Assembly (NCBI RefSeq): GCF_000151105.2
Contig: NC_014804.1
Span: 186,001 to 250,000, forward strand
Direction of reading: 5' to 3'
DNA: 64,000 bases
Origin: Thermococcus barophilus MP
Lineage (GTDB): Archaea > Methanobacteriota_B > Thermococci > Thermococcales > Thermococcaceae
The notes below the pieces were generated by a model. The model saw only the letters and a list, made by a program, of their open reading frames with translations. It was not told the origin of the DNA and did no database searches. This document shows, in pieces, positions 19,306 through 28,080 of this stretch (positions are counted from its first letter, which is position 1; each line of letters begins with the position of its first letter). The position numbers were made by a program, and so were the translations under genes.

Positions 19306-20427
19306 TTACGTTAAGAGGCTTTTTCCAACCATCTCTTTGGGCTTCTCAATTCCGAAGAAAGTTAAAACCGTTGGAGCTATGTCCATAAGACATGCATTCT
19401 CAATATTGACATTCTCAAATCCCCATAAAATTAATGGAACTTTCACAACTTGTTCATTCATTGAGCCGTGCATGCCCTTAACCCAGTAGCTTGTCCCCTT
19501 AATGCCTTTACACTTCGCATGGCTGCAGAACCAGTATCCCTCTTTAGCTGAAACCATCAGCTCTCCACTGTTCGGTGTATTTAGGTGAGGCAAATCATCT
19601 CTGAAAAAGACGTGCTTAACTCCTGGGGCTTTTAGTAAAACTTGATAGGCTTCTTCAGCTTGATTCGGATCTTTCAGATAGATATGCACTCCCCCACCTG
19701 AAGAAACACGGAGTGTTTCAATACCATGCTTCTTCAAATAAGTCTTGAGGTTCACCCAGGTGTGAACGTTCTCCTGCCCGTGGTCTGCAAAGATAATGAA
19801 AGCGTATTCATCTTTTAAACGCTTCCAAATCAGCTTGAGCATCTCGTCAACGGTTTTTACAGCTTTTAGAGCCTCTTCGCTCTTAATACCGTAATCGTGC
19901 TGCATTCCATCAATTGAGCAGAAGTGAACCAGCAATAGATCTGGCTTGCATTCCTCATAAAGGTATAATGCTGACTGTGCAACCCATACGTCTTTCCTCC
20001 AATCCCTTCCATGCTGTCTGTAAAGCTTGTCATCACTGAAGAATGGTGGAAAAATCCTCACGTTGGTTCCGCTGAAAGGTGGCATTGTATAGCCGCTGAC
20101 AGAGGCACTCCTTATTCCTTTTTCCCTGAGAATATCAACAATTGTTCTTGCCTTTATCACCTTATGGGGATTAAATGCAACCTCATAATCGTAGAAGTTT
20201 ATCTTCCTGTCAGATAGGCGGTCATAGTAGCCATTCTCAACAACACCGTGGTCTTTTGGATAAACGCCAGTCATTACAGAGGTGTGGACTAAGTCAGTGA
20301 GAGTGGGAAAGATGGAGTCAACTACCTCAAAGGATCCCTCTTCAATCAAACTGCGGAGGAAGGGCATGTGCTTAAGATTGTAAACTCCATTCCCATCGAG
20401 ACTTATTAAAGCAAGCTTTTCTCTCAT
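19306..20427 (-). CDS. Nucleotide pyrophosphatase/phosphodiesterase-like protein
   Basis: The 373-residue protein belongs to the alkaline phosphatase superfamily, nucleotide pyrophosphatase branch. LISLDGNGVYN gives the first metal aspartate; FPTLTDLVHTSVMTGVYPKDHGV carries the nucleophile threonine; LVHFCSIDGMQHDYG and FADHGQ supply later metal ligands; MHGSM near residue 330 is the last histidine. No signal peptide is seen, so it acts in the cytoplasm. The substrate (nucleotide, phosphodiester or phosphonate) is open. Confidence 0.85.
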   Translation of the reverse strand: MREKLALISLDGNGVYNLKHMPFLRSLIEEGSFEVVDSIFPTLTDLVHTSVMTGVYPKDHGVVENGYYDRLSDRKINFYDYEVAFNPHKVIKARTIVDILREKGIRSASVSGYTMPPFSGTNVRIFPPFFSDDKLYRQHGRDWRKDVWVAQSALYLYEECKPDLLLVHFCSIDGMQHDYGIKSEEALKAVKTVDEMLKLIWKRLKDEYAFIIFADHGQENVHTWVNLKTYLKKHGIETLRVSSGGGVHIYLKDPNQAEEAYQVLLKAPGVKHVFFRDDLPHLNTPNSGELMVSAKEGYWFCSHAKCKGIKGTSYWVKGMHGSMNEQVVKVPLILWGFENVNIENACLMDIAPTVLTFFGIEKPKEMVGKSLLT

Positions 20428-20447
20428 AAAAGCACCTCAATTAGCTG

Positions 20448-20496
20448 TCAGCCTGACGTGCAGTCATCACCACTCAGACCTAGCGAACTTCATCAT
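20448..20496 (-). ncRNA. Box C/D guide RNA (minus strand)
   Basis: Reading on the minus strand: box C ATGATGA (20496-20490), a 12-base guide AGTTCGCTAGGT, box D' CTGA (20477-20474), a 3-base spacer, box C' GTGATGA (20470-20464), a 12-base guide CTGCACGTCAGG and box D CTGA (20451-20448). The 12-3-12 spacing with perfect boxes is that of archaeal 2'-O-methylation guides bound by L7Ae, Nop5 and fibrillarin. A promoter-like AAACTTTTAATTTTATGG lies just upstream inside the nreA 3' end. Flanking bases form no clear terminal stem. Confidence 0.9.
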
Positions 20497-20523
20497 CTAC
20501 GGGATTTCTTAGATACCATAAAA

Positions 20524-21756
20524 TTAAAAGTTTTTCAAAAATTCATCGAGTGTCATCTGTTTCTTCCGCATCTTTAAGAGCCAGCTCTTCTCGAGATATT
20601 TCTCAAGAGGGTGCTCTAAGAGCTTTTTAACTTCGTTTAAAGCCTCCTGCAGTGTGTCGAATTTCCCAACTGGGTTTTTCAGTGCCTTTTTAACTCCCAA
20701 TCTAATCTGCCATACTCCAACAGGAGCATAATATTTCGGGGTCACTTCTCTGAATACTAAAATCCTTGCTTGCCTTTTTCTATTCCTTAGGAATTCAAGA
20801 ACACTTAAGCGAGCCGCATAGTAGGCGCCGGTTGTTTCTTCAGCATACCCTCTGATGCCCCTCCAATCTTCATAGTCATGAATCACTTGGGGCTCTTCGC
20901 TTCCAAACAGCGAGCCCTTGAGCCACACCTCTAAGAGCTCAAATGCATAGCTCTCCGGCATCAAAAGCACAGCGTATCTGTTCCCAAGGAATTCGTAAAA
21001 GTAAAGCTCGAACTCGTTTATTGTGTCATATTTTAGAATCTCTTTTCTCAAATGCTTTCCAATGGTGTCTTGAACTGCTGTGATGCTCCATCTCGTTGGC
21101 ACAAGCTTTCTGCTAATCCCCAACAAACCAGCTGAAAGCAATCGTATAATGTAATATTCGTCAAATTCCCAAGTGTAAAGCTTTATAATGGCTTCTTCAG
21201 CCTTTAATTCATCGCTTACAACATAGTCGATCTTCCTTGGGATTCTTGGATTTTCTGTAAGTTCAAAGTCTAAGAGTTCAGCCTTTGGTCCAACTGGTGG
21301 GGCAAACTCATTTGGCAGAACTTTTAAAATTGGCTTTCTCTTGAGAAGAATTTCGCTATCTACTGGTCTTATTGACATTGCCAACTCTTGAATTTCGCTC
21401 AGAATTCGCTGGCTTTTGCTCACTTTTACATCAGCCTTCGTTTCTCCCATAACCAAAAGCGAGCGGTATTTGAGAATGTCATTTATTGTTTTGTTTTCCC
21501 ATTTAAGGGGGTTGTCAAGATAAGATGTGTTTCCTTCAATTGGCGGCACAAGGGGGCCAATTCTAACCCTTGGATATCCAAACTCCCCAACGAATATACT
21601 TGGCGGTGAAGAGCCAAAAATTTCCCTTCTGTTTACAATTCTCTCGACACTTTTAACTACCCTAAATCTCTCAAGAATTGGGCATGTGGGTCGCCCACAG
21701 AGTAATTTACGACCTTTGCATAATGCACATAGCCTTGAGTTAAAGAGCTGCATCAT
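20524..21756 (-). CDS. nreA: NreA-type DNA repair protein with PCNA-binding tail
   Basis: The protein (about 410 residues) has a Zn-finger-like start (CALCKGRKLLCGRPTCPI) and the conserved Nre core including FVGEFGYPRVRIGPL and RSLLVMGETKADV. The C-terminus is QMTLDEFLKNF, a PIP-box that should bind the PCNA clamp. NreA and NreB proteins of archaea are linked to repair of DNA damage such as that by mitomycin C. Two adjacent ATGs at 21756 and 21753 are the likely starts; a GTG at 21771 would add five residues. No strong ribosome binding site is visible, so it may be leaderless. Confidence 0.88.
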   Translation of the reverse strand: MMQLFNSRLCALCKGRKLLCGRPTCPILERFRVVKSVERIVNRREIFGSSPPSIFVGEFGYPRVRIGPLVPPIEGNTSYLDNPLKWENKTINDILKYRSLLVMGETKADVKVSKSQRILSEIQELAMSIRPVDSEILLKRKPILKVLPNEFAPPVGPKAELLDFELTENPRIPRKIDYVVSDELKAEEAIIKLYTWEFDEYYIIRLLSAGLLGISRKLVPTRWSITAVQDTIGKHLRKEILKYDTINEFELYFYEFLGNRYAVLLMPESYAFELLEVWLKGSLFGSEEPQVIHDYEDWRGIRGYAEETTGAYYAARLSVLEFLRNRKRQARILVFREVTPKYYAPVGVWQIRLGVKKALKNPVGKFDTLQEALNEVKKLLEHPLEKYLEKSWLLKMRKKQMTLDEFLKNF

Positions 21757-21795
21757 TATTAGTTTATGCACTGGTATTTATAATTGCCCCCTCCA

Positions 21796-21812
21796 AAAAG
21801 CTTAAATACCCA
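21796..21812 (+). promoter_or_regulatory. BRE/TATA promoter before tRNA-Ser
   Basis: AAAAAGCTTAAATACCC lies about 25 bases before tRNA-Ser(GCT), the correct distance if transcription starts close to the tRNA 5' end. Confidence 0.7.
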
Positions 21813-21833
21813 CTGCTTATGAGTAATAACCGT

Positions 21834-21920
21834 GCCGCGGTAGCCTAGCCTGGTAGGGCGCCGGCCTGCTAAGCCGGTGGGCGTGGTCCCTCCGGGGTTC
21901 AAATCCCCGCCGCGGCGCCA
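21834..21920 (+). tRNA. tRNA-Ser (GCT)
   Basis: Acceptor GCCGCGG/CCGCGGC, anticodon stem CCGGC/GCCGG with loop CTGCTAA, long variable arm as expected for Ser, T-loop TTCAAAT, discriminator G, encoded CCA. Confidence 0.95.
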
Positions 21921-21942
21921 GCCTTGCTTCTCTGGGTCAAAT

Positions 21943-22017
21943 GCCGGGATAGCCTAGAGGTGAGGCGGGGGACTGCAGATCCCCTTTACGGGGGTTCGAA
22001 TCCCCCTCCCGGCTCCA
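21943..22017 (+). tRNA. tRNA-Cys (GCA)
   Basis: Acceptor GCCGGGA/TCCCGGC, anticodon stem GGGGA/TCCCC with loop CTGCAGA, T-loop TTCGAAT, discriminator T (usual for Cys), encoded CCA. Probably co-transcribed with tRNA-Ser. The 160 bases that follow show no gene. Confidence 0.95.
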
Positions 22018-22176
22018 TAAAACTTTTTCTAATAAAAAAGTTCGATCAAAGTTTGTTTTGTCTTTGTGTTTTTCTTAAAGTGGAGTTTCTTTAGATTGGC
22101 GTATTTTCAGGTCTTCACTAAAAAGCGTCCTATGAACGCAAGAAGAAAAGAGACTGCTTACTTAAAATGCTGCATC

Positions 22177-23223
22177 TCAAATAACTTTTAATCCAGATCC
22201 AGTTAAAGGCAACAGTACTTTTGAACCTTTTTCAAATTCACCTCTCTCAAGAAGTTTCTTAAATGCAGCAAAGACTACTGCAGAAGTTGGCTCAATCAAG
22301 AAACCCATTGAAATGAGGTCATTAAAGGCTCTGTCTATTTCGCTATCACTAACTGACATGCAGAATCCTTCGGTTTCTTTTAGAGCTTTGAGCATTTGCT
22401 CCTTTCTTGGAGGTTCTGGGATTGCTATCCCCTCTGCAAGCTTACTTTTCCTTTTGCTCCGCTTGCATAAGCTTTCATAACCTTCAGCTTGAACTGCAAT
22501 TAGCTTCGGCATTTTAGCTTTTTCGAAATTCTTGATCTCTTTGAATCCTTTATACAGTCCTAAAAATAGTGTCCCACTTCCTGTTGGGACTAAGGCATAA
22601 TCAACTTCTCCAATTTGCTCAAAAATCTCATATGCAGCGATTTTCGTACCCTCTAAGAAATAGGGATTATACCAGTGTGAAATATAAAATGCATCTTTAA
22701 ACTCACGGGCTTTCCAATGTACTTCCATTCTTGAGCCTTTGATTTCATGAATTTCAGCCCCTAAAAGTTTTAAAATCCTTTTCTTCCCTTTGCTTGTGTG
22801 CTCTGGAATAAATACATGAACTTTAATCCCTTCAGCTTTTCCAAAAAGTGCAAAGCTTATGGCCGCATTTCCTGATGAATCGATGCTTATCTCCTTGATT
22901 TCTTCCTCTTTCAGCTTTGAAATTGTTACGTAAGTTCCTCTATCCTTGAATGAGCCGGAAGGCATCAAATATTCAAGCTTGAAAAGAACTTTCACGTTTT
23001 CAACATCCATCTCCACTGTTGGGGTTATTGGGAGGACTAACTTTGGAAGAACTCCTTCGTTGATTGGTAAGAAGTTCAAGTAACGTCTTACATCTAAATA
23101 TTCCTTCTTTAAAAGCCTTTCAAAGCTCCCTTTAAACTCCATTACAACATCGAGAAGTCCACCACATTCACAAACTAAACGAAACTTTTCATACGTTTTT
23201 CCACATTTTTGACATTTTAGCAT
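22177..23223 (-). CDS. thrC: Threonine synthase-like PLP enzyme
   Basis: Fold-type II PLP enzyme, 348 residues. It has an N-terminal zinc ribbon (CQKCGKTYEKFRLVCECGG), the PLP lysine in PSGSFKDRGTYVTI, the Ser/Asn loop in SIDSSGNAAISFALFG, the phosphate-binding VPTGSGTLFLG and the end LPLTGSGLKVI. This matches threonine synthase (O-phosphohomoserine to threonine) but also close paralogues such as cysteate synthase. Start at 23223 behind GGTGGTGAGTAC; the extra 16 residues upstream are not supported. Divergent from the uridine phosphorylase gene. Confidence 0.82.
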   Translation of the reverse strand: MLKCQKCGKTYEKFRLVCECGGLLDVVMEFKGSFERLLKKEYLDVRRYLNFLPINEGVLPKLVLPITPTVEMDVENVKVLFKLEYLMPSGSFKDRGTYVTISKLKEEEIKEISIDSSGNAAISFALFGKAEGIKVHVFIPEHTSKGKKRILKLLGAEIHEIKGSRMEVHWKAREFKDAFYISHWYNPYFLEGTKIAAYEIFEQIGEVDYALVPTGSGTLFLGLYKGFKEIKNFEKAKMPKLIAVQAEGYESLCKRSKRKSKLAEGIAIPEPPRKEQMLKALKETEGFCMSVSDSEIDRAFNDLISMGFLIEPTSAVVFAAFKKLLERGEFEKGSKVLLPLTGSGLKVI

Positions 23224-23293
23224 GTACTCACCACCAAGATTTATGCGAAGACTTTTATTTGCTTTTTGCAAAGCTTATGATAAGGTGATGGAG

Positions 23294-24124
23294 ATGAAGT
23301 TTGTATCAGCAGATAGACCCCAAACCGAAGAAGGGTACCAGTACCATATAGCCTGCAAGCCAGGGGATGTGGCAAGATACGTTCTATTGCCTGGAGATCC
23401 AGAGAGGGTGCCTAAAATAAGTGCCCTGTGGGATGAGGCGAAGGAAATAGCCTTCCACAGGGAGTATCGGACTCATACTGGAAAATACAAGGGAATCCCA
23501 ATAAGTGTAACTTCAACGGGGATTGGAGGGCCTTCTACGGCAATAGCAATTGAAGAATTGGCAGCTATAGGGGCTGACACCTTCATAAGGGTCGGTTCAA
23601 CTGGAGCAATTCAGCCAGGAATAGAGATTGGTGACTTGATCATTGCAAAAGCTGCCGTTAGGCTGGAGGGAACATCAAAGCAGTACGTTAGGATTGAATA
23701 TCCAGCGAGTGCAGATTATGAGGTGACCTTAGCATTGATTGAAGCCGCTGAGACGTTGGGAGTTCGCTATCATGTGGGAATTACAGCATCAACTGACAGC
23801 TTCTATGTTGGTCAGGCAAGACCTGGGTTAAATGGATATTTCCCAAGCTTTGCAAAGCATCTGATTGATGATCTGAGACAGGCAAAAGTCACGAACTTTG
23901 AGATGGAAGCCGCGACACTCTTTACATTGGCTAACATCTACGGTCTTAGAGCTGGCTGTGTATGTGCGGTCTTTGCGAATAGAGTTACCAATGAGTTCGG
24001 GAAAGCTGGAGAGAAAGAGGCGGCATTAGTTGCAAGTGAAGCCGTAAAAATTTTGGCGGAGTGGGATGAAGAGAAGGAGAAAAAAGGAAAGAAGTACTGG
24101 TTCCCAAGCTTGAGGAAGCTTTAG
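23294..24124 (+). CDS. udp: Uridine phosphorylase
   Basis: Hexameric NP-I family nucleoside phosphorylase, 276 residues. Motifs are LLPGDPERVPKISALWD (phosphate binding), GIGGPSTAIAIEELAAIGADTFIRVGSTGAIQPG and TNFEMEAATLFTLANI (ribose-binding Glu-Met-Glu). It splits uridine with phosphate to uracil and ribose-1-phosphate. In Thermococcales this feeds the pentose bisphosphate pathway through ribose-1,5-bisphosphate. The ATG at 23294 is behind AAGGTGATGGAG; earlier codons are not preceded by a binding site. Confidence 0.93.
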   Translation: MKFVSADRPQTEEGYQYHIACKPGDVARYVLLPGDPERVPKISALWDEAKEIAFHREYRTHTGKYKGIPISVTSTGIGGPSTAIAIEELAAIGADTFIRVGSTGAIQPGIEIGDLIIAKAAVRLEGTSKQYVRIEYPASADYEVTLALIEAAETLGVRYHVGITASTDSFYVGQARPGLNGYFPSFAKHLIDDLRQAKVTNFEMEAATLFTLANIYGLRAGCVCAVFANRVTNEFGKAGEKEAALVASEAVKILAEWDEEKEKKGKKYWFPSLRKL

Positions 24125-24247
24125 CTTCTCTTTTTGACTTTTAATTTCTTAACATGTGGAGTCTTGACTTTGAGCAAAACATTGTATTCTTATGGTAACT
24201 TTGCATGAAACAACTGAACTCCAATCAGGTCTTCTCAGAAAGGTTTG

Positions 24248-24325
24248 TGGTGCGGTGGCCGGGATTTGAACCCGGGCCCGCGGCGTGGCAGGCCGCTGTC
24301 CTAGGCCAGGCTAGACTACCACCGC
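24248..24325 (-). tRNA. tRNA-Gly (GCC)
   Basis: Minus-strand cloverleaf with acceptor GCGGTGG/CCACCGC, anticodon stem GCGGC/GCCGC with loop CTGCCAC, T-loop TTCAAAT, discriminator A, encoded CCA. Confidence 0.95.
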
Positions 24326-24352
24326 ACAGCCCGTTAAATACTAACATAAGAG

Positions 24353-24390
24353 TGCCTTTATAAGCTTTTCGCCAGCAAACTTTATAAAGA
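24353..24390. promoter_or_regulatory. Back-to-back promoters for tRNA-Gly and tRNA-Arg
   Basis: The minus-strand sequence GGCGAAAAGCTTATAAAGGC ends near 24353, about 28 bases before tRNA-Gly. The plus-strand sequence CAAACTTTATAAAGAGC ends near 24390, about 26 bases before tRNA-Arg. Both have BRE plus TATA form. Confidence 0.75.
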
Positions 24391-24415
24391 GCATTTTTTA
24401 AAACCCAATGAGCGC

Positions 24416-24493
24416 GCCCCGGTGGCCTAGTCTGGATAGGGCGCGAGGCTGCGGACCTCGAGGTCCGGGGTTCAAATCCCCGCCGGGGCGCCA
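24416..24493 (+). tRNA. tRNA-Arg (GCG)
   Basis: Acceptor GCCCCGG/CCGGGGC, anticodon stem CGAGG/CCTCG with loop CTGCGGA, T-loop TTCAAAT, discriminator G, encoded CCA. Confidence 0.95.
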
Positions 24494-24523
24494 TTCTCCT
24501 AAAAACAGAATTAAAAAAGAGAA

Positions 24524-25327
24524 TCAGTCTCCCGTAGCACCTTTTAGGGCATCTTTGCACATGCATCTCCTTTCCTTTGGTATGTATTCGATCGCCTTCA
24601 TAAGAAGATACTTTATCTCCTCGCTCTTCTTGGCCATCAGCTCGACTACTTCTGTGTGAGTCAGCTTTTGGGAGCTTATTCCTGCAGCAAAGTTTGTAAC
24701 TATTGCAACACTTGAATAACACATCTCAAGCTCCCTTGCTAAAATTGCCTCTGGACATTGGGTCATTCCAACGACATCTGCCCCTAAAATCCTTAATGCT
24801 CTGATTTCAGCTCTTGTCTCAAACCTTGGTCCTTCCATACAAGCATAAGTGCCCTTTGGGTGGTAGCTGAATCCGAGCTCCTTTGCTGCTCTAATAAGGG
24901 CATTCCTGATCTCTGGACAGTATGGGTCAGTAAAGTCTATATGGGCAACAAATTTCCTGTCATGTGGTGAATCTTCTCCATCATAGAACGTGTACACTCT
25001 GTTTTTTGTAAAGTCCATAAGCTGGTCAAGAATCACGAAGTCTCCGGGCTTCATAGCTTTATTCAATGAGCCCACAGCTGAAGTTGCTAAAATTCTTTCA
25101 ACACCGAGTTCATATAGCCCCCAGATATTTGCACGGTAGTTTATCTTATGGGGGGGAACGCTGTGTTTTTCTCCGTGTCTTGCTAAAAAGGCTATTTCTT
25201 CGCCTTTATATGTCCCTATTTTCACTTTGATCTTTCCGTAGGGGGTGTTTATTTCCTCCTCTCTTATATTCTCTAAAAGCTTGGGATCATAGACTCCAGA
25301 ACCTCCAATAATTGCTATCCTTACCAT
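24524..25327 (-). CDS. mtnP: S-methyl-5'-thioadenosine phosphorylase
   Basis: Trimeric/hexameric NP-II phosphorylase, 267 residues. It has IGGSGVYD, FLARHGEKHSVPPHKINYRANI, ATSAVGSLN and YACMEGPRFETRAEIRALR. It converts methylthioadenosine (also other purine nucleosides in some hyperthermophiles) to adenine and methylthioribose-1-phosphate. The C-terminal RRCMCKDAL carries a CxC pair near residues 255-257, as in the disulfide-stabilised Pyrococcus enzyme. Start at 25327 behind AAGGTGATAAAA, which removes a spurious 19-residue leader. Confidence 0.93.
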   Translation of the reverse strand: MVRIAIIGGSGVYDPKLLENIREEEINTPYGKIKVKIGTYKGEEIAFLARHGEKHSVPPHKINYRANIWGLYELGVERILATSAVGSLNKAMKPGDFVILDQLMDFTKNRVYTFYDGEDSPHDRKFVAHIDFTDPYCPEIRNALIRAAKELGFSYHPKGTYACMEGPRFETRAEIRALRILGADVVGMTQCPEAILARELEMCYSSVAIVTNFAAGISSQKLTHTEVVELMAKKSEEIKYLLMKAIEYIPKERRCMCKDALKGATGD

Positions 25328-25371
25328 TTTTATCACCTTAAGAAAAGAGTATAACGGAAGGTTTAAAAAAG

Positions 25372-26670
25372 CTACTTTTCCCACAGTGTTTTCTGTTCAT
25401 TAGCTCTTTTTTCTAAATCATCCTCAACCTCTTTGCTTTTAGCAAGTTCTAATATCTTCACAAGCAACTCTCCAAGGAGCCATGAACCCCATTTGGGGTC
25501 TTTAACTTCCAATGCTGTGTCAATAGCCCTGTCGATATCCCCCTCTTTGAGCAGATTCACAGCTATGCTACCAAATGCTAAGGAACGCAAATGGCTGTCC
25601 GTTACTCTATGGGCAAAATGGAGAGCTTTGTTATACTCTCCGACTTTTGCTAAGAATGTCACTACTTTCACAAGAATGGCTTCGTTTCCTGTCCTTGCTC
25701 CAATAGTTTCAACAACCTTGATATATTTTTTGTCGGGCTTTTCTAATAATTTTGTAAGCAGAAACTTCGCTACTGGGATAAACTCTTCCCTGCCGATTTT
25801 AATCATCAATATCCTTAGCAATTCTTCATCCTCTATAATCTTGGCTGAAATTTCCTTCAAGGTTTTAATTCTCTCTGCGGGAGGCATCTTTTTGATAATT
25901 TTGATAACAGAATCTATCTCTCCCGAACTGCCAAAGCCTACAAGCAAGTTTCTAAGGGCATCAAAGCTAAGTTCATCTGCCATGGTCAGTGCAGCATCAA
26001 CAAATTTTTCAAAAGTAGCCCTTGGTGCCCCGTAGTTTTTTAGATGGATGGCAATTTCCTTCATCGCTTCGTTTATCCAGTATTTACTTCTTAAACTCTG
26101 CAATATTTTCATAGCACTCCCAAATTCTTCCCTCTTTAAATGTGTCTTGAGAAGTTCAACGGCTGCTATTGAGTACCATGGTTCCTCATCTATGATTTCG
26201 AGAATTGAATATGCTTTTCTAACTTTTCCAGTATTTATGTAGGAGATTAGCAGTCTGAGGAGCATTTCATTTTTTCTGATTTTATCCTTTATTTCAGAGG
26301 TGTACATGAGGGCTTCATCGTGCATTTTAAGCTCTATTAATGTGTTAACTATGCTCTCAATGAGTTCGTCATGCACCGGGTTTGGAATTGCCTTTGTCAT
26401 CTCAAATGCTTGATGAAAGACTTTAACAGCTGCTGCGATCTTAGCTTTCCTTAAATATTTGCCGATTTCTATAAGCGTTTTTATCATTACGATTGGATCT
26501 TCAATCATTTTTACAGTTTCAACAGCCTTGGTAAATGCTTTTTTGTATCTGTTGTCCCTGAGCAGGAACAGCTGGTACCCAATCCGAGCATAGGAAATAG
26601 CGCGAAAATAGGGATCCCTTATCATTGATGTGAGTTTGAGAACTTCACCTGCAACATCTACCTTGGTCAT
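25372..26670 (-). CDS. Alpha-helical repeat (TPR/HEAT-like) protein
   Basis: The 432-residue protein is built of about eleven to thirteen helical hairpins of 30-36 residues with recurring patterns such as DPYFRAISYARIGYQL, DPIVMIKTLIEIGKYL, DSHLRSLAFGSIAVNL and DPKWGSWLLGELLVKI. Such repeats form solenoid scaffolds for protein binding. It has no catalytic motif and no signal peptide. Proteins of this kind are frequent in Thermococcales but unassigned. The ATG at 26670 is preferred over a TTG at 26679. Confidence 0.75.
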   Translation of the reverse strand: MTKVDVAGEVLKLTSMIRDPYFRAISYARIGYQLFLLRDNRYKKAFTKAVETVKMIEDPIVMIKTLIEIGKYLRKAKIAAAVKVFHQAFEMTKAIPNPVHDELIESIVNTLIELKMHDEALMYTSEIKDKIRKNEMLLRLLISYINTGKVRKAYSILEIIDEEPWYSIAAVELLKTHLKREEFGSAMKILQSLRSKYWINEAMKEIAIHLKNYGAPRATFEKFVDAALTMADELSFDALRNLLVGFGSSGEIDSVIKIIKKMPPAERIKTLKEISAKIIEDEELLRILMIKIGREEFIPVAKFLLTKLLEKPDKKYIKVVETIGARTGNEAILVKVVTFLAKVGEYNKALHFAHRVTDSHLRSLAFGSIAVNLLKEGDIDRAIDTALEVKDPKWGSWLLGELLVKILELAKSKEVEDDLEKRANEQKTLWEK

Positions 26671-26766
26671 GGTTACCAAATTGAAAGTCTGATTATGAAG
26701 TATTTAACAATTTTTGAGATTAAAGCGAATGGTAGAAAAGTATACGACAAAAAACGAAAGCTTACA

Positions 26767-26976
26767 TCAGCTAAGATCGTCATACACAATGCTCACTGTC
26801 TCACCGTCATCTAAAGCTACAAAGCTGATCTTGACTTTTTTTCCTGTTCTTGGATCAACAACAATGAAATCTGGGTTATCAAGGTATCTACTTGATGGGA
26901 TTTTCCAAACATCGCTGTAATGCTTCTTTAGCTCTTTTACAAATTTGTTGACATCTTTTTTAATAATAGCTGTCAT
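26767..26976 (-). CDS. Small protein of unknown function
   Basis: The start at 26976 (MTAIIKKDVNKFVKELKKHYSDVW) follows GGTGATATCT. The 69-residue product has an N-terminal basic helix and a beta-rich C-terminal half (DFIVVDPRTGKKVKISFVALDDGETVSIVYDDL). No family recognised. It lies alone, with a TATA-like GCTTTTTATACTT upstream near 27006-27018. Confidence 0.65.
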   Translation of the reverse strand: MTAIIKKDVNKFVKELKKHYSDVWKIPSSRYLDNPDFIVVDPRTGKKVKISFVALDDGETVSIVYDDLS

Positions 26977-27062
26977 AGATATCACCATATATATGTACAA
27001 CCCTAAAGTATAAAAAGCTTTTTAATCGCTATTCGTTAAAGATATTATCGACAATTGTCTAT

Positions 27063-27917
27063 TCAGAGGGTCTTGCAAATCATTGCACCTTGTGGAACAT
27101 TTAACTCCCTTGCCACAGGTTTGCATTTTGCCTTCAGAAGAAAGAACACCCTATCATCTTTAATCTCACTTAGTGTTTCGAAGTTGCCTTGTCCTTTAGC
27201 TATTATCACATCGGCTTTATTAAATATCTCAATGAAATCTCTGCTGACTTTATTCATGGGAACACCGACTATTCTTGTTCCCGTAGAAATTATTTTTCCA
27301 AATTTGTCTATACCTGCCTCTTTTAGATCATTAACAGTTGCATCGTTTATTATGGCATCCTCTTTTCCAGCGATGTAAACTTCCAGCTTGGGGAACTCTT
27401 CTCTGATTTTTTCCAAGAGCAGTTTGTCAAAATAGATCTCTCCACAATTGTCAGTTATATACAACAGAATTTTTGACATCTTTAGTGTGTTAAACAGCTT
27501 TTTACTTTCATCAATGTATAGCCCCTCTTTTATCATTTCTAAAATGTCCTCCTCAATTTTTTCGGGATTATATCCAACGGCAAAGTCAATTACATTGCCT
27601 GCTATAGCCAGCTTAAGGGCAGTGTTTAGGTCAATCTTAAGCTTTCTTTTTAAGTCATCTGCCACTTTTCGTGCAAGTTTGTTAGACATCTCCTTGTATC
27701 CTTTAAATGGATCGTTAACCCCCAGATACTCATAGAGCCTAAGGAATATTTCACTTCCGACAACAGCTGGAATTGAGTTTTCATTGAAGTAATCTGCAAA
27801 AAGCTTGGATGAAAAAATCATAGCTCCTCTTCTTTTCTCTAAATCTTCAGTGCTGAATTCTGCTATTCTCTGGCACTGAAGCACTTGGCATGCAAGACAC
27901 TCGTAATGTACCTTCAT
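27063..27917 (-). CDS. DUF89 (ARMT1-like) metal-dependent phosphatase
   Basis: The 284-residue protein matches the DUF89 family: an N-terminal cysteine cluster CLACQVLQCQRIAE, GNVIDFAVG near residue 105, the key metal-site motif YITDNCGEIYFDKLLLE near residue 150, and GTRIVGVP and IIAKGQGNFETLSE further on. Studied members are Mn/Ni/Co-dependent phosphatases acting on sugar phosphates, proposed to remove damaged metabolites; the archaeal representative of known structure is of this type. Monocistronic. Confidence 0.85.
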   Translation of the reverse strand: MKVHYECLACQVLQCQRIAEFSTEDLEKRRGAMIFSSKLFADYFNENSIPAVVGSEIFLRLYEYLGVNDPFKGYKEMSNKLARKVADDLKRKLKIDLNTALKLAIAGNVIDFAVGYNPEKIEEDILEMIKEGLYIDESKKLFNTLKMSKILLYITDNCGEIYFDKLLLEKIREEFPKLEVYIAGKEDAIINDATVNDLKEAGIDKFGKIISTGTRIVGVPMNKVSRDFIEIFNKADVIIAKGQGNFETLSEIKDDRVFFLLKAKCKPVARELNVPQGAMICKTL

Positions 27918-28055
27918 TTTTTCATCCCGCTTTTTTAAAGTTTTTACTCCTTCTTAATTCTTGCGCTGTGTTTTATGTTCATATCATGAAGTTATATCTC
28001 ATAGCTTTTGGAGAATTTGCAGTTGCGGTAGTGAAAAGATTTTTAAGTTAGTTAA

Positions 28056-28071
28056 CCGAACAAATGTTCGG
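28056..28071. promoter_or_regulatory. Perfect inverted repeat before the MFS gene
   Basis: CCGAACA (28056-28062), AA, TGTTCGG (28065-28071) form a perfect 7-bp palindrome. It lies about 10-30 bases after a TATA-like GATTTTTAAGTTAG and overlaps the ribosome binding site GGTGAGG, so a bound repressor or an RNA stem could block expression. Confidence 0.5.
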
Positions 28072-28080
28072 TGAGGCAAA

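Noticed and set aside
24225-24722. 165-codon minus-strand open frame
   Set aside because: It runs through tRNA-Gly, the complement of tRNA-Arg and the 3' end of the MTA phosphorylase gene; no ribosome binding site.
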